A stretch of DNA of 42,415 bases from Marinosulfonomonas sp. (GCA_015488685.1 WFNH01000084.1:1-42415); one strand, 5' to 3'. Counted from the stretch's first letter, positions 25,880 to 34,920 are shown. The notes: generated by a model from the sequence alone, not told the origin. Made by a program: numbers and translations.

Positions 25880-28324
25880 ATGTCCAATTTTCCCACAACT
25901 GCCCGTGTGGTCATTATTGGTGGCGGGGCGGTCGGGGCCTCGTTCCTGTATCATCTGGCCAAGGCCGGTTGGACTGACTGCGTTCTGCTGGAAAAGAACG
26001 AACTGACAGCAGGCAGCACATGGCACGCGGCAGGGAATGTGCCGACCTTTTCCACCAGTTGGTCATTGATGAATATGCAGCGCTATTCGACCGAACTCTA
26101 TCGCGATCTGGGACAGGTGGTGGATTATCCGATGAATTACCATGTCACCGGTTCAATCCGGCTGGCCCACAGCAAGGAGAGGATGCAGGAATTTGAGCGC
26201 GCCTGTGGAATGGGGCGCTATCAGGGCATGGACATCCAGATGCTGGGTGTGGGCGAGGTTAAACCGCGTTACCCTTTCCTTGAAACGCATGATCTGGCGG
26301 GGGCTCTGTTTGATCCTTATGACGGCGATATTGATCCGGCGCAGATGACGCAGGCGCTGGCCAAGGGCGCGCGCGATCTGGGGGCGCGGATTTTGCGGTT
26401 TACCCCGGCAACCGGCGTGCGGCGCGAAGGGGGCGAGTGGGTGGTCGAGACCGACAAGGGTGAAATCCGCTGTGAATTCGTGGTCAATGCCGCCGGGTAT
26501 TACGCCCAGCGGGTGGGCGAATGGTTCCGCCCCTATGGCGGGCGCCGCGTGCCCATGATGGTGATGAGCCATCAGTATATGCTGACCGATGAAATCCCCG
26601 AGCTGGAGGTCTGGAGCCGCGAAACCGGCCATAAGCTGCCGCTGCTGCGGGATGTGGATACGTCCTATTATCTGCGGCAGGAAAAACATGGGCTGAACCT
26701 TGGCCCCTATGAAAAGGGCTGCAAGGCGCATTGGGTCACGCCGGATGATCCGATGCCGGATGATTTTTCCTTTCAGCTGTATCCGGATGATCTGGAGCGG
26801 CTGGAATGGTATATCGAGGACGCGATGGCGCGGGTGCCGATATTGGGCACGGCAGGGATCAGCAAGGTGATCAACGGGCCAATCCCCTATACGCCCGATG
26901 GCAATCCGCTGATCGGGCCGATGCCGGGGGTAAAGAATGCGTTCGAGGCGTGTGTATTTACCTTTGGCATCGCGCAGGCGGGCGGGGCTGGCAAGGTGCT
27001 GGCCGAATGGATCACCACGGGTGAAACCGAATGGGATATGTGGTCATGCGATCCACGCCGGTTTACCGGTTTTGTGGATGACGACTACTGCGTTGCCAAA
27101 GGAAAAGAGGTGTATGGCCACGAATACGCCATGCATTTTCCGCATCATGAATGGCCTGCAGGCCGCAACAAACGGTTGTCGTCGCTGGATAGCCGCCTGC
27201 GCGATGCAGGGGCAGTGATGGGGGCTTATAACGGTTGGGAGCGGGCGAACTGGTTTGCTAAAGCGGGTGATGACCTGAGCGAAAAGGCCACGCAAACCTG
27301 GATGCGCGACGGGCCGTGGGAGCCGCGTATTCGCGAGGAATGCGAAGCTGTGCGCGATGGATGTGGTGTGCTGGCGATTTCCGGCTTTACACGGATCAAG
27401 GTGCGGGGTGAAGGCGCGTGTGACTGGCTGGACGGGCTGACGGCCTCGCGCCTGCCGTCTGTCGGGCGCGTCGGGCTGGCCTATTTCGCCGACAGTCGCG
27501 GGCGGATTGTGACGGAAATGTCGGTGATCCCGCGATCGGAGGGCGAGGTTGATCTGATCACAGCTGCCACAGCGCAATGGCATGATGGCGAGTTGCTGTC
27601 GCGGCAGGCCCCTGATGGCATCACGGTCACGGATCACTCCGAGGAAATGGAATGTCTGCTGGTCACGGGGCCAAAGGCGCGTGATGTGCTGGCGGGTATG
27701 ACGGATGCGGACCTGTCCAAAGGCTGGCTAACCCGTCAGGATGCCGTGGTGGCAGGCAAGGCTTGTGAATTGTTGCGGGTGTCCTTTGCCGGTGAACTGG
27801 GCTGGGAGGTGCATTGCGCCATGGATGACGCGCCCGCGATCTGGGATGCGGTAACTGCGGCGGGGGCGAAACCCTTTGGCATGTATGCGCTGGACCGGCT
27901 GCGGCTGGAAAAAGGCTATCGTGCGTGGAAGGGGGATTTGTCGACCGATTACACCTTGCTGGAAGGCGGGCTGGAGCGGTTCGTGAAACTGGACAAACCG
28001 CAGGATTTCCCCGGCAAGGCGGCGTTGCTGGCAGAAAAACAGGCGGGTGTTGCGAAACGCTTTGTCACGCTGATCGTGGATGCGGGGCAGGCGGACGCGC
28101 CCTATATGTCGACGCTTTGGCATGACGGGCAGGTGGTGGGCGAAACCACATCCGGCGGCTGGGGCTATCGTGTGAATGCCAGTATTGCGCTGGGCATGTT
28201 GCGGGCCGATCTGGCGGTGCCGGGCACAAGGATCGAGGTTGAAATCTATGGCGAACGGCGGCCTGCGGTGGTGCAAGAGGATGCGCCGCTGTGGGATCCG
28301 GCGAATGAAAGGATACGTGCATGA
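25880..28324 (+). CDS. FAD-dependent oxidoreductase with GcvT domain (dimethylglycine/sarcosine dehydrogenase-like), paralogue A
   Basis: An 814-residue two-domain enzyme. N-terminal DAO domain: Rossmann GGGAVG (14-19) and AGSTWHAAGN with H49 at the position of the covalent-FAD histidine of dimethylglycine dehydrogenases. The C-terminal half (~430-814) is a folate-binding aminomethyltransferase (GcvT) unit: DGCGVLAISGFTRIKVRGEGACDWLDGL, SFAGELGWEVHC, and a closing barrel with GETTSGGWGYRV. Such enzymes oxidise N-methyl groups of dimethylglycine or sarcosine, passing the C1 unit to tetrahydrofolate. ATG at 25880 follows AAAGGAG. It overlaps the next gene by 4 nt. Confidence 0.88.
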   Translation: MSNFPTTARVVIIGGGAVGASFLYHLAKAGWTDCVLLEKNELTAGSTWHAAGNVPTFSTSWSLMNMQRYSTELYRDLGQVVDYPMNYHVTGSIRLAHSKERMQEFERACGMGRYQGMDIQMLGVGEVKPRYPFLETHDLAGALFDPYDGDIDPAQMTQALAKGARDLGARILRFTPATGVRREGGEWVVETDKGEIRCEFVVNAAGYYAQRVGEWFRPYGGRRVPMMVMSHQYMLTDEIPELEVWSRETGHKLPLLRDVDTSYYLRQEKHGLNLGPYEKGCKAHWVTPDDPMPDDFSFQLYPDDLERLEWYIEDAMARVPILGTAGISKVINGPIPYTPDGNPLIGPMPGVKNAFEACVFTFGIAQAGGAGKVLAEWITTGETEWDMWSCDPRRFTGFVDDDYCVAKGKEVYGHEYAMHFPHHEWPAGRNKRLSSLDSRLRDAGAVMGAYNGWERANWFAKAGDDLSEKATQTWMRDGPWEPRIREECEAVRDGCGVLAISGFTRIKVRGEGACDWLDGLTASRLPSVGRVGLAYFADSRGRIVTEMSVIPRSEGEVDLITAATAQWHDGELLSRQAPDGITVTDHSEEMECLLVTGPKARDVLAGMTDADLSKGWLTRQDAVVAGKACELLRVSFAGELGWEVHCAMDDAPAIWDAVTAAGAKPFGMYALDRLRLEKGYRAWKGDLSTDYTLLEGGLERFVKLDKPQDFPGKAALLAEKQAGVAKRFVTLIVDAGQADAPYMSTLWHDGQVVGETTSGGWGYRVNASIALGMLRADLAVPGTRIEVEIYGERRPAVVQEDAPLWDPANERIRA

Positions 28325-30762
28325 ACATTCCCGAAAAGGCGCGTGTGGTTATAATCGGTGGCGGGGTGATCGGGTGTTCGGTTGCCTATCATCTGGCGAA
28401 ACTGGGCTGGAAGGAAGTTGTGCTGCTGGAGCGCAAGGCGCTGACCAGCGGCACGACGTGGCATGCGGCGGGGTTGATCGGTCAGTTGCGGTCCTCCAGC
28501 AACATGACCAAGCTGGCGAAATACAGTCGCGATTTATATGCCTCGCTGGAGGAAGAAACCGGCGTAGCGACGGGGCTGCGCACCTGTGGGTCGATCTCGG
28601 TTGCGCTGACCGAGGACCGGCGCGAAGAGCTGTTTCGCGGGGCGGCCATGGCGCGGGCTTTTGGTGTTGCGGCCGAGGATATCACGGCGCAGGAAGTGAA
28701 GGCCCGCTATTCGCATCTGAATATCGACGATGTGGTGGCAGGTGTTCTGATCCCCGAGGACGGACAGGGTGATCCGGCCAATATCGCGCTGGCACTGGCC
28801 AAGGGCGCGCGGATGCGCGGGGCGCAGGTGCTGGAACGGGTAAGGGTTTCAGGGATACGCACGGCGGATGGGCGGGCAACCGGCGTGGAATGGGAAACAG
28901 ACGCGGGGCAGGGATTTATTGCCGCCGACCATGTGGTGAATTGCGCCGGTATGTGGGGGCATGAAGTAGGCCGCATGGCGGGGGTGAATGTGCCGCTGCA
29001 GGCCTGCGAGCATTTCTATATTGTCACCGAACCGATCAAAGGGCTGGAGCAATTGCCTGTGCTGCGGGTGCCGGATGAATGTGCCTATTACAAAGAGGAT
29101 GCGGGTAAATTCCTGCTGGGCGCGTTCGAGCCGAATGCCAAGCCTTGGGGGATGAATGGAATCCCTGCGGATTTCGAGTTTGATCAACTGCCCGAGGATT
29201 TTGACCACTTCGAGCCGATCTTGGAGGCGGCAATCAACCGGATGCCCTTGCTGGCCGAGGCGGGGATTCATACGTTTTTTAACGGACCGGAAAGTTTCAC
29301 GCCGGATGATGCCTATCATCTGGGGCTTGCGCCGGAGCTTGAGAATTACTGGGTGGCGGCCGGGTTCAATTCAATCGGTATCCAGTCGGCGGGCGGGGCC
29401 GGGATGGCGCTGGCGCAGTGGATGCAGGATGGTGAAAAGCCGTTTGATCTGGGGGATGTCGATATCAGCCGTATGCAGCCGTTTCAGGGCAACAAGACGT
29501 ATTTGTTTGAACGCTCCAAGGAAACGCTGGGCCTGCTCTATGCCGATCATTTCCCTTACCGGCAAAAGGCCACGGCGCGGGGCGTGCGGCGCTCGCCCTT
29601 CCATCAGCACCTGCTGGATCAGGGCGCGGTGATGGGCGAGGCTACCGGATGGGAACGTGCCAACTGGTTTGCAAATGAGGGGCAGGAGCGCGAATACCGC
29701 TATTCGTGGAAGCGGCAGAACTGGTTTGAGAACGCCGCTGCCGAACACCGCGCGGTGCGTGAAAATGTTGGCATGTATGACATGTCGTCCTTTGGCAAGA
29801 TCAGGGTCGAGGGGCGCGATGCAGAGGTGTTTTTGAACCATGTCTGCGGCAATGATATGTCGGTGCCGGTGGGCAAGATTGTCTATACGCAATTCCTGAA
29901 TACCCGTGGCGGGATCGAGGCGGATGTGACCGTAACGCGCCTGTCGGAAACTGCCTATCTGGTGGTGACTCCGGCCATGACACGGCTGGCGGATCAGACA
30001 TGGCTGCGTCGCCATCTGGGCGACTATAATGCGGTGATCACCGATGTGACGGCTGCCGAAGGCGTGCTGGCGGTGATGGGGCCAAGCGCGCGGGCGCTGA
30101 TGCAGAAGGTTTCCCCGAATGATTTCTCCAATGTCGTCAACCCTTTCGGCACAATGCAGCAAATCGAAATCGGCATGGGTCTGGCGCGGGCGCATCGGGT
30201 GTCGTATGTCGGCGAACTGGGTTGGGAGATATACGTTTCTTCCGATATGGCCGCGCATGTGTTCGAGGTGCTGCAGGGGGCCGGTCAGGATATGGGGCTG
30301 AAGATGTGCGGGATGCATATGATGGATTCCTGCCGGATCGAAAAAGGGTTTCGGCATTTTGGCCATGATATCACCTGCGAGGATCATGTGCTTGAGGCTG
30401 GATTGGGCTTTGCAGTGAAAACCGGCAAGTCTGCGTTCATCGGGCGCAACGCGGTTTTGAAGAAAAAGGAAAACGGGCTGAACGCCCGTTTGCTGCAATT
30501 CAGATTGGTGGATTCGGAGCCGTTGCTTTATCACAATGAACCGGTGCTGCGGGATGGCGAGATTGTCGGCTATCTGTCATCCGGTGCCTATGGTCATACG
30601 CTGGGTGCGGCCATCGGGCTGGGCTATGTGCCCTGCAAAGGCGAGAGTGCTGCGGATGTTCTGGCGTCGTCTTACGAGGTTGATGTAGCAGGGGTGCGGG
30701 TGAAGGCCGAGGTGTCTTTGCGCCCGATGTATGATCCGAAATCGGAGCGGGTAAAACTTTGA
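28321..30762 (+). CDS. FAD-dependent oxidoreductase with GcvT domain (dimethylglycine/sarcosine dehydrogenase-like), paralogue B
   Basis: An 813-residue paralogue of the preceding protein, with the same layout: Rossmann GGGVIG (13-18), TSGTTWHAAGL with H48 for covalent FAD, NCAGMWGHEVG, PDECAYYKEDAGKFLLGAFEP, then GcvT with DMSSFGKIRVEGRDAEVFLNHV, SYVGELGWEIYVSSDM, DSCRIEKGFRHFGHDI and LSSGAYGHTLGAAIGLGYV. It retains the longer GLIGQLRSSSNMTKLAKYS stretch typical of true DMGDH/SarDH, which paralogue A has replaced by GNVPTFSTSWS. Its ATG overlaps the paralogue A stop (ATGA), so they are coupled. Exact methylamine substrate of each is unknown. Confidence 0.88.
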   Translation: MNIPEKARVVIIGGGVIGCSVAYHLAKLGWKEVVLLERKALTSGTTWHAAGLIGQLRSSSNMTKLAKYSRDLYASLEEETGVATGLRTCGSISVALTEDRREELFRGAAMARAFGVAAEDITAQEVKARYSHLNIDDVVAGVLIPEDGQGDPANIALALAKGARMRGAQVLERVRVSGIRTADGRATGVEWETDAGQGFIAADHVVNCAGMWGHEVGRMAGVNVPLQACEHFYIVTEPIKGLEQLPVLRVPDECAYYKEDAGKFLLGAFEPNAKPWGMNGIPADFEFDQLPEDFDHFEPILEAAINRMPLLAEAGIHTFFNGPESFTPDDAYHLGLAPELENYWVAAGFNSIGIQSAGGAGMALAQWMQDGEKPFDLGDVDISRMQPFQGNKTYLFERSKETLGLLYADHFPYRQKATARGVRRSPFHQHLLDQGAVMGEATGWERANWFANEGQEREYRYSWKRQNWFENAAAEHRAVRENVGMYDMSSFGKIRVEGRDAEVFLNHVCGNDMSVPVGKIVYTQFLNTRGGIEADVTVTRLSETAYLVVTPAMTRLADQTWLRRHLGDYNAVITDVTAAEGVLAVMGPSARALMQKVSPNDFSNVVNPFGTMQQIEIGMGLARAHRVSYVGELGWEIYVSSDMAAHVFEVLQGAGQDMGLKMCGMHMMDSCRIEKGFRHFGHDITCEDHVLEAGLGFAVKTGKSAFIGRNAVLKKKENGLNARLLQFRLVDSEPLLYHNEPVLRDGEIVGYLSSGAYGHTLGAAIGLGYVPCKGESAADVLASSYEVDVAGVRVKAEVSLRPMYDPKSERVKL

Positions 30763-30796
30763 GGCCTCCGGCGGGGATATTTGTGGAACAAAGATG
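30763..30796 (+). repeat. Dispersed gene-end motif, copy 3
   Basis: Starts at the base after the stop codon of paralogue B: ggcctccggcggggatat followed by ttgtggaacaaagatg. Nearly the same as copy 1 at 4454-4487. It ends 22 bp before the pseudouridine synthase start. Confidence 0.7.
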
Positions 30797-30818
30797 CGGG
30801 ATGTGTGATTAAGCCCGT

Positions 30819-31469
30819 ATGCAAGGAAGCACATACAATCCGCCGCAGGGGCCGCTGGCCATTTTGCACCATGACCATGAATTGCTGCTGGTGGACAAGC
30901 CAAGCGGATTGTTAAGCGTGCCCGGCAAGGGCGAGCATCTGGCGGATTGTCTGATCACGCGGGTGCAGGCGGTATTTCCCGAAGCGTTGCTGGTGCATCG
31001 GCTGGATCGGGATACATCCGGCGTGATGGTGTTTGCCCTGACGCAGCACGCGCAGCGGCATCTGGGGTTGCAGTTTGAAAAGCGGCAGATGAAGAAAACC
31101 TATGTTGCGCGGGTATTCGGGCGGGTCGAGGAAAAGACCGGCACGGTGGATTTGCCGCTGATTGTCGATTGGCCGAACCGCCCTTTGCAGCATGTGGATT
31201 TCGAGAACGGCAAACAGGCGGTCACCGACTGGCGGGTGCTGAAATACGAGGACAACGCCACACGTGTGCGGCTGTTTCCGCAGACCGGCCGCAGCCATCA
31301 GTTGCGGGTGCATATGCGGGAAATCGGCCATCCCATTCTGGGTGATCCGTTCTATGCCAGTGGCGAGGCGCGAGAGGCCGAGCGCCTTATGCTGCATGCC
31401 GAAAGCCTGCGTCTGCGGCATCCGGACGGGGGGAAAGGGCTGACTTTCAAGGCAAAGTGTCCGTTCTAA
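30819..31469 (+). CDS. RluA-family pseudouridine synthase
   Basis: A 216-residue enzyme isomerising uridine to pseudouridine in rRNA or tRNA. The catalytic motif HRLDRDTSG (Asp nucleophile) is at about residue 60-68; other signatures are LLLVDKPSGLLSVPGK at the N-terminus, KKTYVARVFG and PQTGRSHQLRVHMREIGHPILGDPFYA. No N-terminal S4 domain is present, as in RluA itself (219 residues). Target RNA cannot be named with certainty. Confidence 0.93.
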   Translation: MQGSTYNPPQGPLAILHHDHELLLVDKPSGLLSVPGKGEHLADCLITRVQAVFPEALLVHRLDRDTSGVMVFALTQHAQRHLGLQFEKRQMKKTYVARVFGRVEEKTGTVDLPLIVDWPNRPLQHVDFENGKQAVTDWRVLKYEDNATRVRLFPQTGRSHQLRVHMREIGHPILGDPFYASGEAREAERLMLHAESLRLRHPDGGKGLTFKAKCPF

Positions 31470-31571
31470 AGTGTTTCCGGTTTTATAAGAATAAACACAT
31501 CGCAATTCGCGTTTGAGCGTAGCGAAAGGCAGTAAATTGTGATTCAATAGCAGCCGGAAAGGCGATTGGGG

Positions 31572-31600
31572 TTGACGTTTTCGGACGGTCGGGGCCTTAT
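31572..31600 (+). promoter_or_regulatory. Possible sigma-70 promoter of the KAS III gene
   Basis: TTGACG (31572-31577) is followed after 17 bp by ccttat (31595-31600). The -35 box is good, the -10 box poor. It lies 26 bp before the start codon of the KAS III gene, within the 156-bp gap 31470-31625, which also holds an imperfect dyad (atcgcaatt near 31499 and aattgtgat near 31536). Confidence 0.4.
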
Positions 31601-31625
31601 TTACAAGCACCACAGGAGTAATGAT

Positions 31626-32747
31626 ATGCATCAGCCGGTTATTTCGGGGACGGGGGTATTCACACCGTCAGAAACCATCACAAACGAAGAACTGGTTGAG
31701 GCGTTCAATGCCTATGTGGACCTTTTCAACGAGGAAAACAAAGCGGCCATCGAGGCGGGCGAGGTCGAGGCCAAAGCCTATTCCAGCGTTGATTTCATCG
31801 TGGCTGCCAGCGGCATTCACCGGCGCCATGTGATGGATAAAACCGGTGTTCTGGACCCCAAGGTGATGCATCCCCTGTTGCGGCAGCGCTCGGACGACGA
31901 GCCGGGGATCATGGCGGAAATGGCGCTGGACGCCTGCACCAAGGCGTTGAAATCAGCCGGAAAATCGCCCGAGGATGTGGATGCAGTGATCGTGGCGGCA
32001 TCTAATATGGAGCGGGCCTATCCGGCGATTGCGATCGAGGTGCAGGAGCTGTTGGGGATCAACGGCTTTGGCTTTGATATGAACGTGGCCTGTTCGTCTG
32101 CGACTTTTGGTATACAGGCAGCGGCGGATATGATCCGCTCGGGTTCCGCGCGGGCCATTCTGGTGGTGAATCCTGAAATCTGTTCAGGCCATCTGGAGTG
32201 GCGGGACCGTGATTGCCATTTCATTTTCGGCGACGTTTGCACGGCCACTTTGGTCGAGCGCAAAGAGGATGCGGCGGGCGAGCATTTCGATATTATTTCC
32301 ACCCGTTGCCTGACGCAGTTTTCCAACAACATCCGTAACAATAACGGATTTTTGCGCCGCTCGCGCCCTGACGGGGTGAAGGACCGGCGCGATATGCAGT
32401 TCATGCAGAACGGGCGCAAGGTGTTCAAAGAGGTGCTGCCGATTGTCGCCAAACATATGCTGGGGCATATTGAGGACAACGGGGTCGCCCCCGCCGATCT
32501 GCGCCGGATGTGGCTGCATCAGGCCAACAAGGCGATGAATGATTTTATTGGTAAAAAGGTGCTGGGACGGGTGCCCGAAGCGGGCGAGCAGCCAAATATT
32601 TTGCAGGATTATGCCAACACGTCTTCGGCGGGGTCGATTATTGCGTTTTCCAAATATTCGGATGATTTCCAGAGCGGGGATGTGGGGATTATCTGTTCAT
32701 TTGGGGCGGGGTATTCGGTGGGGTCGGTGATTGTCAGGAAGGCGTGA
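31626..32747 (+). CDS. Beta-ketoacyl-ACP synthase III-type condensing enzyme (FabH-like)
   Basis: A 373-residue thiolase-fold condensing enzyme. The KAS III triad is intact: C156 in NVACSSATF, H298 in WLHQANKAMNDFI and N331 in NTSSAGSII. It is about 50 residues longer than housekeeping FabH because of an insertion around residues 25-85 (YVDLFNEENKAAIEAGEVEAKAY..., HRRHVMDKTGVLDPKVMHP), a hallmark of a separate FabH-like clade. It therefore may load a special acyl starter rather than serve bulk fatty-acid synthesis; no acyl-carrier or other fab genes are adjacent. ATG at 31626 follows AGGAG; longer frames start at 31566. Confidence 0.88.
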   Translation: MHQPVISGTGVFTPSETITNEELVEAFNAYVDLFNEENKAAIEAGEVEAKAYSSVDFIVAASGIHRRHVMDKTGVLDPKVMHPLLRQRSDDEPGIMAEMALDACTKALKSAGKSPEDVDAVIVAASNMERAYPAIAIEVQELLGINGFGFDMNVACSSATFGIQAAADMIRSGSARAILVVNPEICSGHLEWRDRDCHFIFGDVCTATLVERKEDAAGEHFDIISTRCLTQFSNNIRNNNGFLRRSRPDGVKDRRDMQFMQNGRKVFKEVLPIVAKHMLGHIEDNGVAPADLRRMWLHQANKAMNDFIGKKVLGRVPEAGEQPNILQDYANTSSAGSIIAFSKYSDDFQSGDVGIICSFGAGYSVGSVIVRKA

Positions 32748-32753
32748 TTGCGG

Positions 32754-33257
32754 ATGAAAAAGTTCATCATGAAAATGCTATCGATGATTTCTCCCAGGTC
32801 TTTGGAAATTGCTGATCAAGAAAAAACCACCTTGGAAGATTCTGTAATATGTTCACAAAAAAAGTTTGATGGTTTCAATTTTGATTTATTAGCAGAAAAA
32901 GATCGTGTTCTTATTTCTGTTTGGGAGTTGGAAGCAGAGATAAACAACGGCGGATTTGATCAATACTACTTTAACAGCTCAGGAAATTTGGCGCATTTTG
33001 CACCGCTAGCTCTAGATTTGATTGGGGCTAGTAAAATGTCTGATATAGTTAGACGCGCAAATAGCGTTTTTGGAAAAGCAGGTCCGTCGCAAAATTGGGA
33101 AACACGCCAAGGACAGCTTGAGTCCGCGTTAAGTAAAGACGCAGGAATTTTTGAGCAATTTGATCTAGAATTCTATGGGTATCCTGATGACTTGGAGGTG
33201 CTCTTGACAAGATATATCAGTAATTATGATCAGAATGGCTTTGAAACCGATGGATGA
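32754..33257 (+). CDS. DUF4375 (DMP19-like) protein, AT-rich
   Basis: A 167-residue protein with the DUF4375 core ISVWELEAEINNGGFDQYYFNSSGNLAHFAPLALDLIGASK and QLESALSKDAGIFEQFDLEFYGYPDDLEVLLTRYI. The family includes the Neisseria DNA-mimic DMP19; most members have no known role. It begins right after the KAS III stop, with ATG at 32754 (an in-frame TTG at 32748 is possible). Codons are conspicuously AT-rich compared with both neighbours, which suggests recent acquisition. The acidic composition (many Asp/Glu) would fit a DNA mimic, but that is inference. Confidence 0.8.
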   Translation: MKKFIMKMLSMISPRSLEIADQEKTTLEDSVICSQKKFDGFNFDLLAEKDRVLISVWELEAEINNGGFDQYYFNSSGNLAHFAPLALDLIGASKMSDIVRRANSVFGKAGPSQNWETRQGQLESALSKDAGIFEQFDLEFYGYPDDLEVLLTRYISNYDQNGFETDG

Positions 33258-33271
33258 CAAGTATTAGATAT

Positions 33272-33347
33272 GTAGGGTGGGGTTTTACCCCACCGCTACC
33301 TAAGCGTAATTCAACTGACCGGATGGTGGGGTGAAACCCCACCCTAC
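33272..33347. repeat. 23-bp inverted repeat at a convergent junction (family 1, copy 2)
   Basis: Arms 33272-33294 and 33325-33347 are reverse complements with one mismatch over a 30-bp spacer and match the element at 11030-11084. The right arm supplies the stop codon of the aldehyde dehydrogenase gene (TAG, 33344-33346 on the minus strand). Again the junction is between convergent genes. Confidence 0.85.
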
Positions 33348-34780
33348 TCCACCCAACCACTTACCGATTTTACTTCCAGAAAATCATCCAGCCCCCAGAC
33401 GCCGCCTTCGCGACCCGAGCCGGACTGTTTATAGCCGCCAAATGGTGCACCGGCCCCGCGTGATGTGCCGTTGATCTCGACCATGCCGGAACGCAACGCC
33501 CGTGCCGCGCGGTTGGCTTTGGCGTGGTCCTGGGTCTGGACGTAATTGGTCAGCCCGTAAACCGTATCATTGGCGATTTCCAGCGCCTGTTCTTCGGTGT
33601 CAAACGGGATGATCGACAGCACGGGGCCAAAGATTTCCTGTTGGGCAATCGTCATGTCGTTGCTGACATCGGCAAATACCGTCGGGCGCACATAATAGCC
33701 GCGGTTCAACCCGTCGGGGCGGCCCAGACCACCGGCGACCAGACGGGCACCTTCGTCAATGCCTTTCTGGATCATGTCCTGAATTTTGTTGTATTGCACC
33801 TCGGATACCACGGGGCCGATGTGGCGGCCTTCCTTGTCGGCTGGGCCAACCTTGATGGACTTGGCAACCTCGGCGGCGGTTTCGACCGCCTGATCATAGA
33901 CCGAGCGTTCCACCAGCATCCGTGTGGGTGCGTTGCAGGACTGGCCCGAGTTCTGCATGCAGTGCAGCACACCGCGTTTTACAGCCTTGTCATCCGCATC
34001 GGCGTAGATGATGTTTGCCCCTTTGCCGCCCAGTTCCAGAGAAACCCGTTTCACAGTATCCGCAGCGTTTTTGGTGATCAGCGCACCGGCGCGGGTCGAG
34101 CCGGTGAAGGATACCATATCGACATCGGGGTGGCCGGACAGTTGGGTGCCCACACCGGGGCCATCGCCGTTTACCATGTTATAGACACCGGCGGGCAGGC
34201 CGACGGCGTCCATGATCTCGGAGAAAACGATCGACGATAGGGGCGCGATTTCGGAGGGTTTCAGGATCATCGTGCAGCCAACAGCCATCGCGGGGATGCA
34301 TTTCAAAGTGACCTGATTCATCGGCCAGTTCCACGGGGTGATCAGGGCGGTGACGCCGATCGGCTCCATCAGGATGCGGTCATTGGGGGCGTGGGCGCCC
34401 AGCATGCGGTCGAATTCGAAATCCTTGAACGCGGTGATGAAATTGCTGATGTGCCAGATACCGGCCCCGACCTGCGAGGTTTTGGCCAGATCAATCGGCG
34501 CGCCCATTTCCAGCGACATGGCTTGGGCCAGATCGTCGGTGCGGTTTTTGTATTCTTTCAATACGGCGTTCAGGAAATCCAGCTTGTCCGATTTCGGCAC
34601 GGCAGCCCATGCGGGAAAGGCGGTTTTGGCGGCAGCAACGGCGGCGTTTGTGTCGGCTTTGGTGCCAAGCGAAATGGTGGCACAGACTTCTTCGTTTGAC
34701 GGGTTGATCACGTCAAAATCATTGGGGGTGCTGGGGGCGACCCACTGGCCGTTGATATAGAAGTTTTTGGTGTTGGACAT
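33344..34780 (-). CDS. NAD(P)-dependent aldehyde dehydrogenase
   Basis: A 478-residue ALDH-superfamily enzyme oxidising an aldehyde to the acid. Active site complete: N151 in TPWNWPMNQ, general base E249 in LELGGKGANII and nucleophile C282 in NSGQSCNAPTRM. EIFGPVLSI and APFGGYKQSGSGREGG match the family C-terminus. The branch is close to broad-specificity enzymes of the YfcR/DhaS kind; the substrate is not evident. ATG at 34780 follows CAGGAGG; the frame extends upstream to 34882 without a better start. Confidence 0.93.
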   Translation of the reverse strand: MSNTKNFYINGQWVAPSTPNDFDVINPSNEEVCATISLGTKADTNAAVAAAKTAFPAWAAVPKSDKLDFLNAVLKEYKNRTDDLAQAMSLEMGAPIDLAKTSQVGAGIWHISNFITAFKDFEFDRMLGAHAPNDRILMEPIGVTALITPWNWPMNQVTLKCIPAMAVGCTMILKPSEIAPLSSIVFSEIMDAVGLPAGVYNMVNGDGPGVGTQLSGHPDVDMVSFTGSTRAGALITKNAADTVKRVSLELGGKGANIIYADADDKAVKRGVLHCMQNSGQSCNAPTRMLVERSVYDQAVETAAEVAKSIKVGPADKEGRHIGPVVSEVQYNKIQDMIQKGIDEGARLVAGGLGRPDGLNRGYYVRPTVFADVSNDMTIAQQEIFGPVLSIIPFDTEEQALEIANDTVYGLTNYVQTQDHAKANRAARALRSGMVEINGTSRGAGAPFGGYKQSGSGREGGVWGLDDFLEVKSVSGWVE

Positions 34781-34920
34781 TTGATGCCTCCTGAATCCGG
34801 TTTCGGATACAGATTGCCCTTGTGACGCAGGCGGGGCAAGGGGGTGTGGAAATTCTATTGTATCGCGACAATATATTTGCAAATCTGGGGAAACCTTTGG
34901 TTGAGCGAGTTAGGATTATT

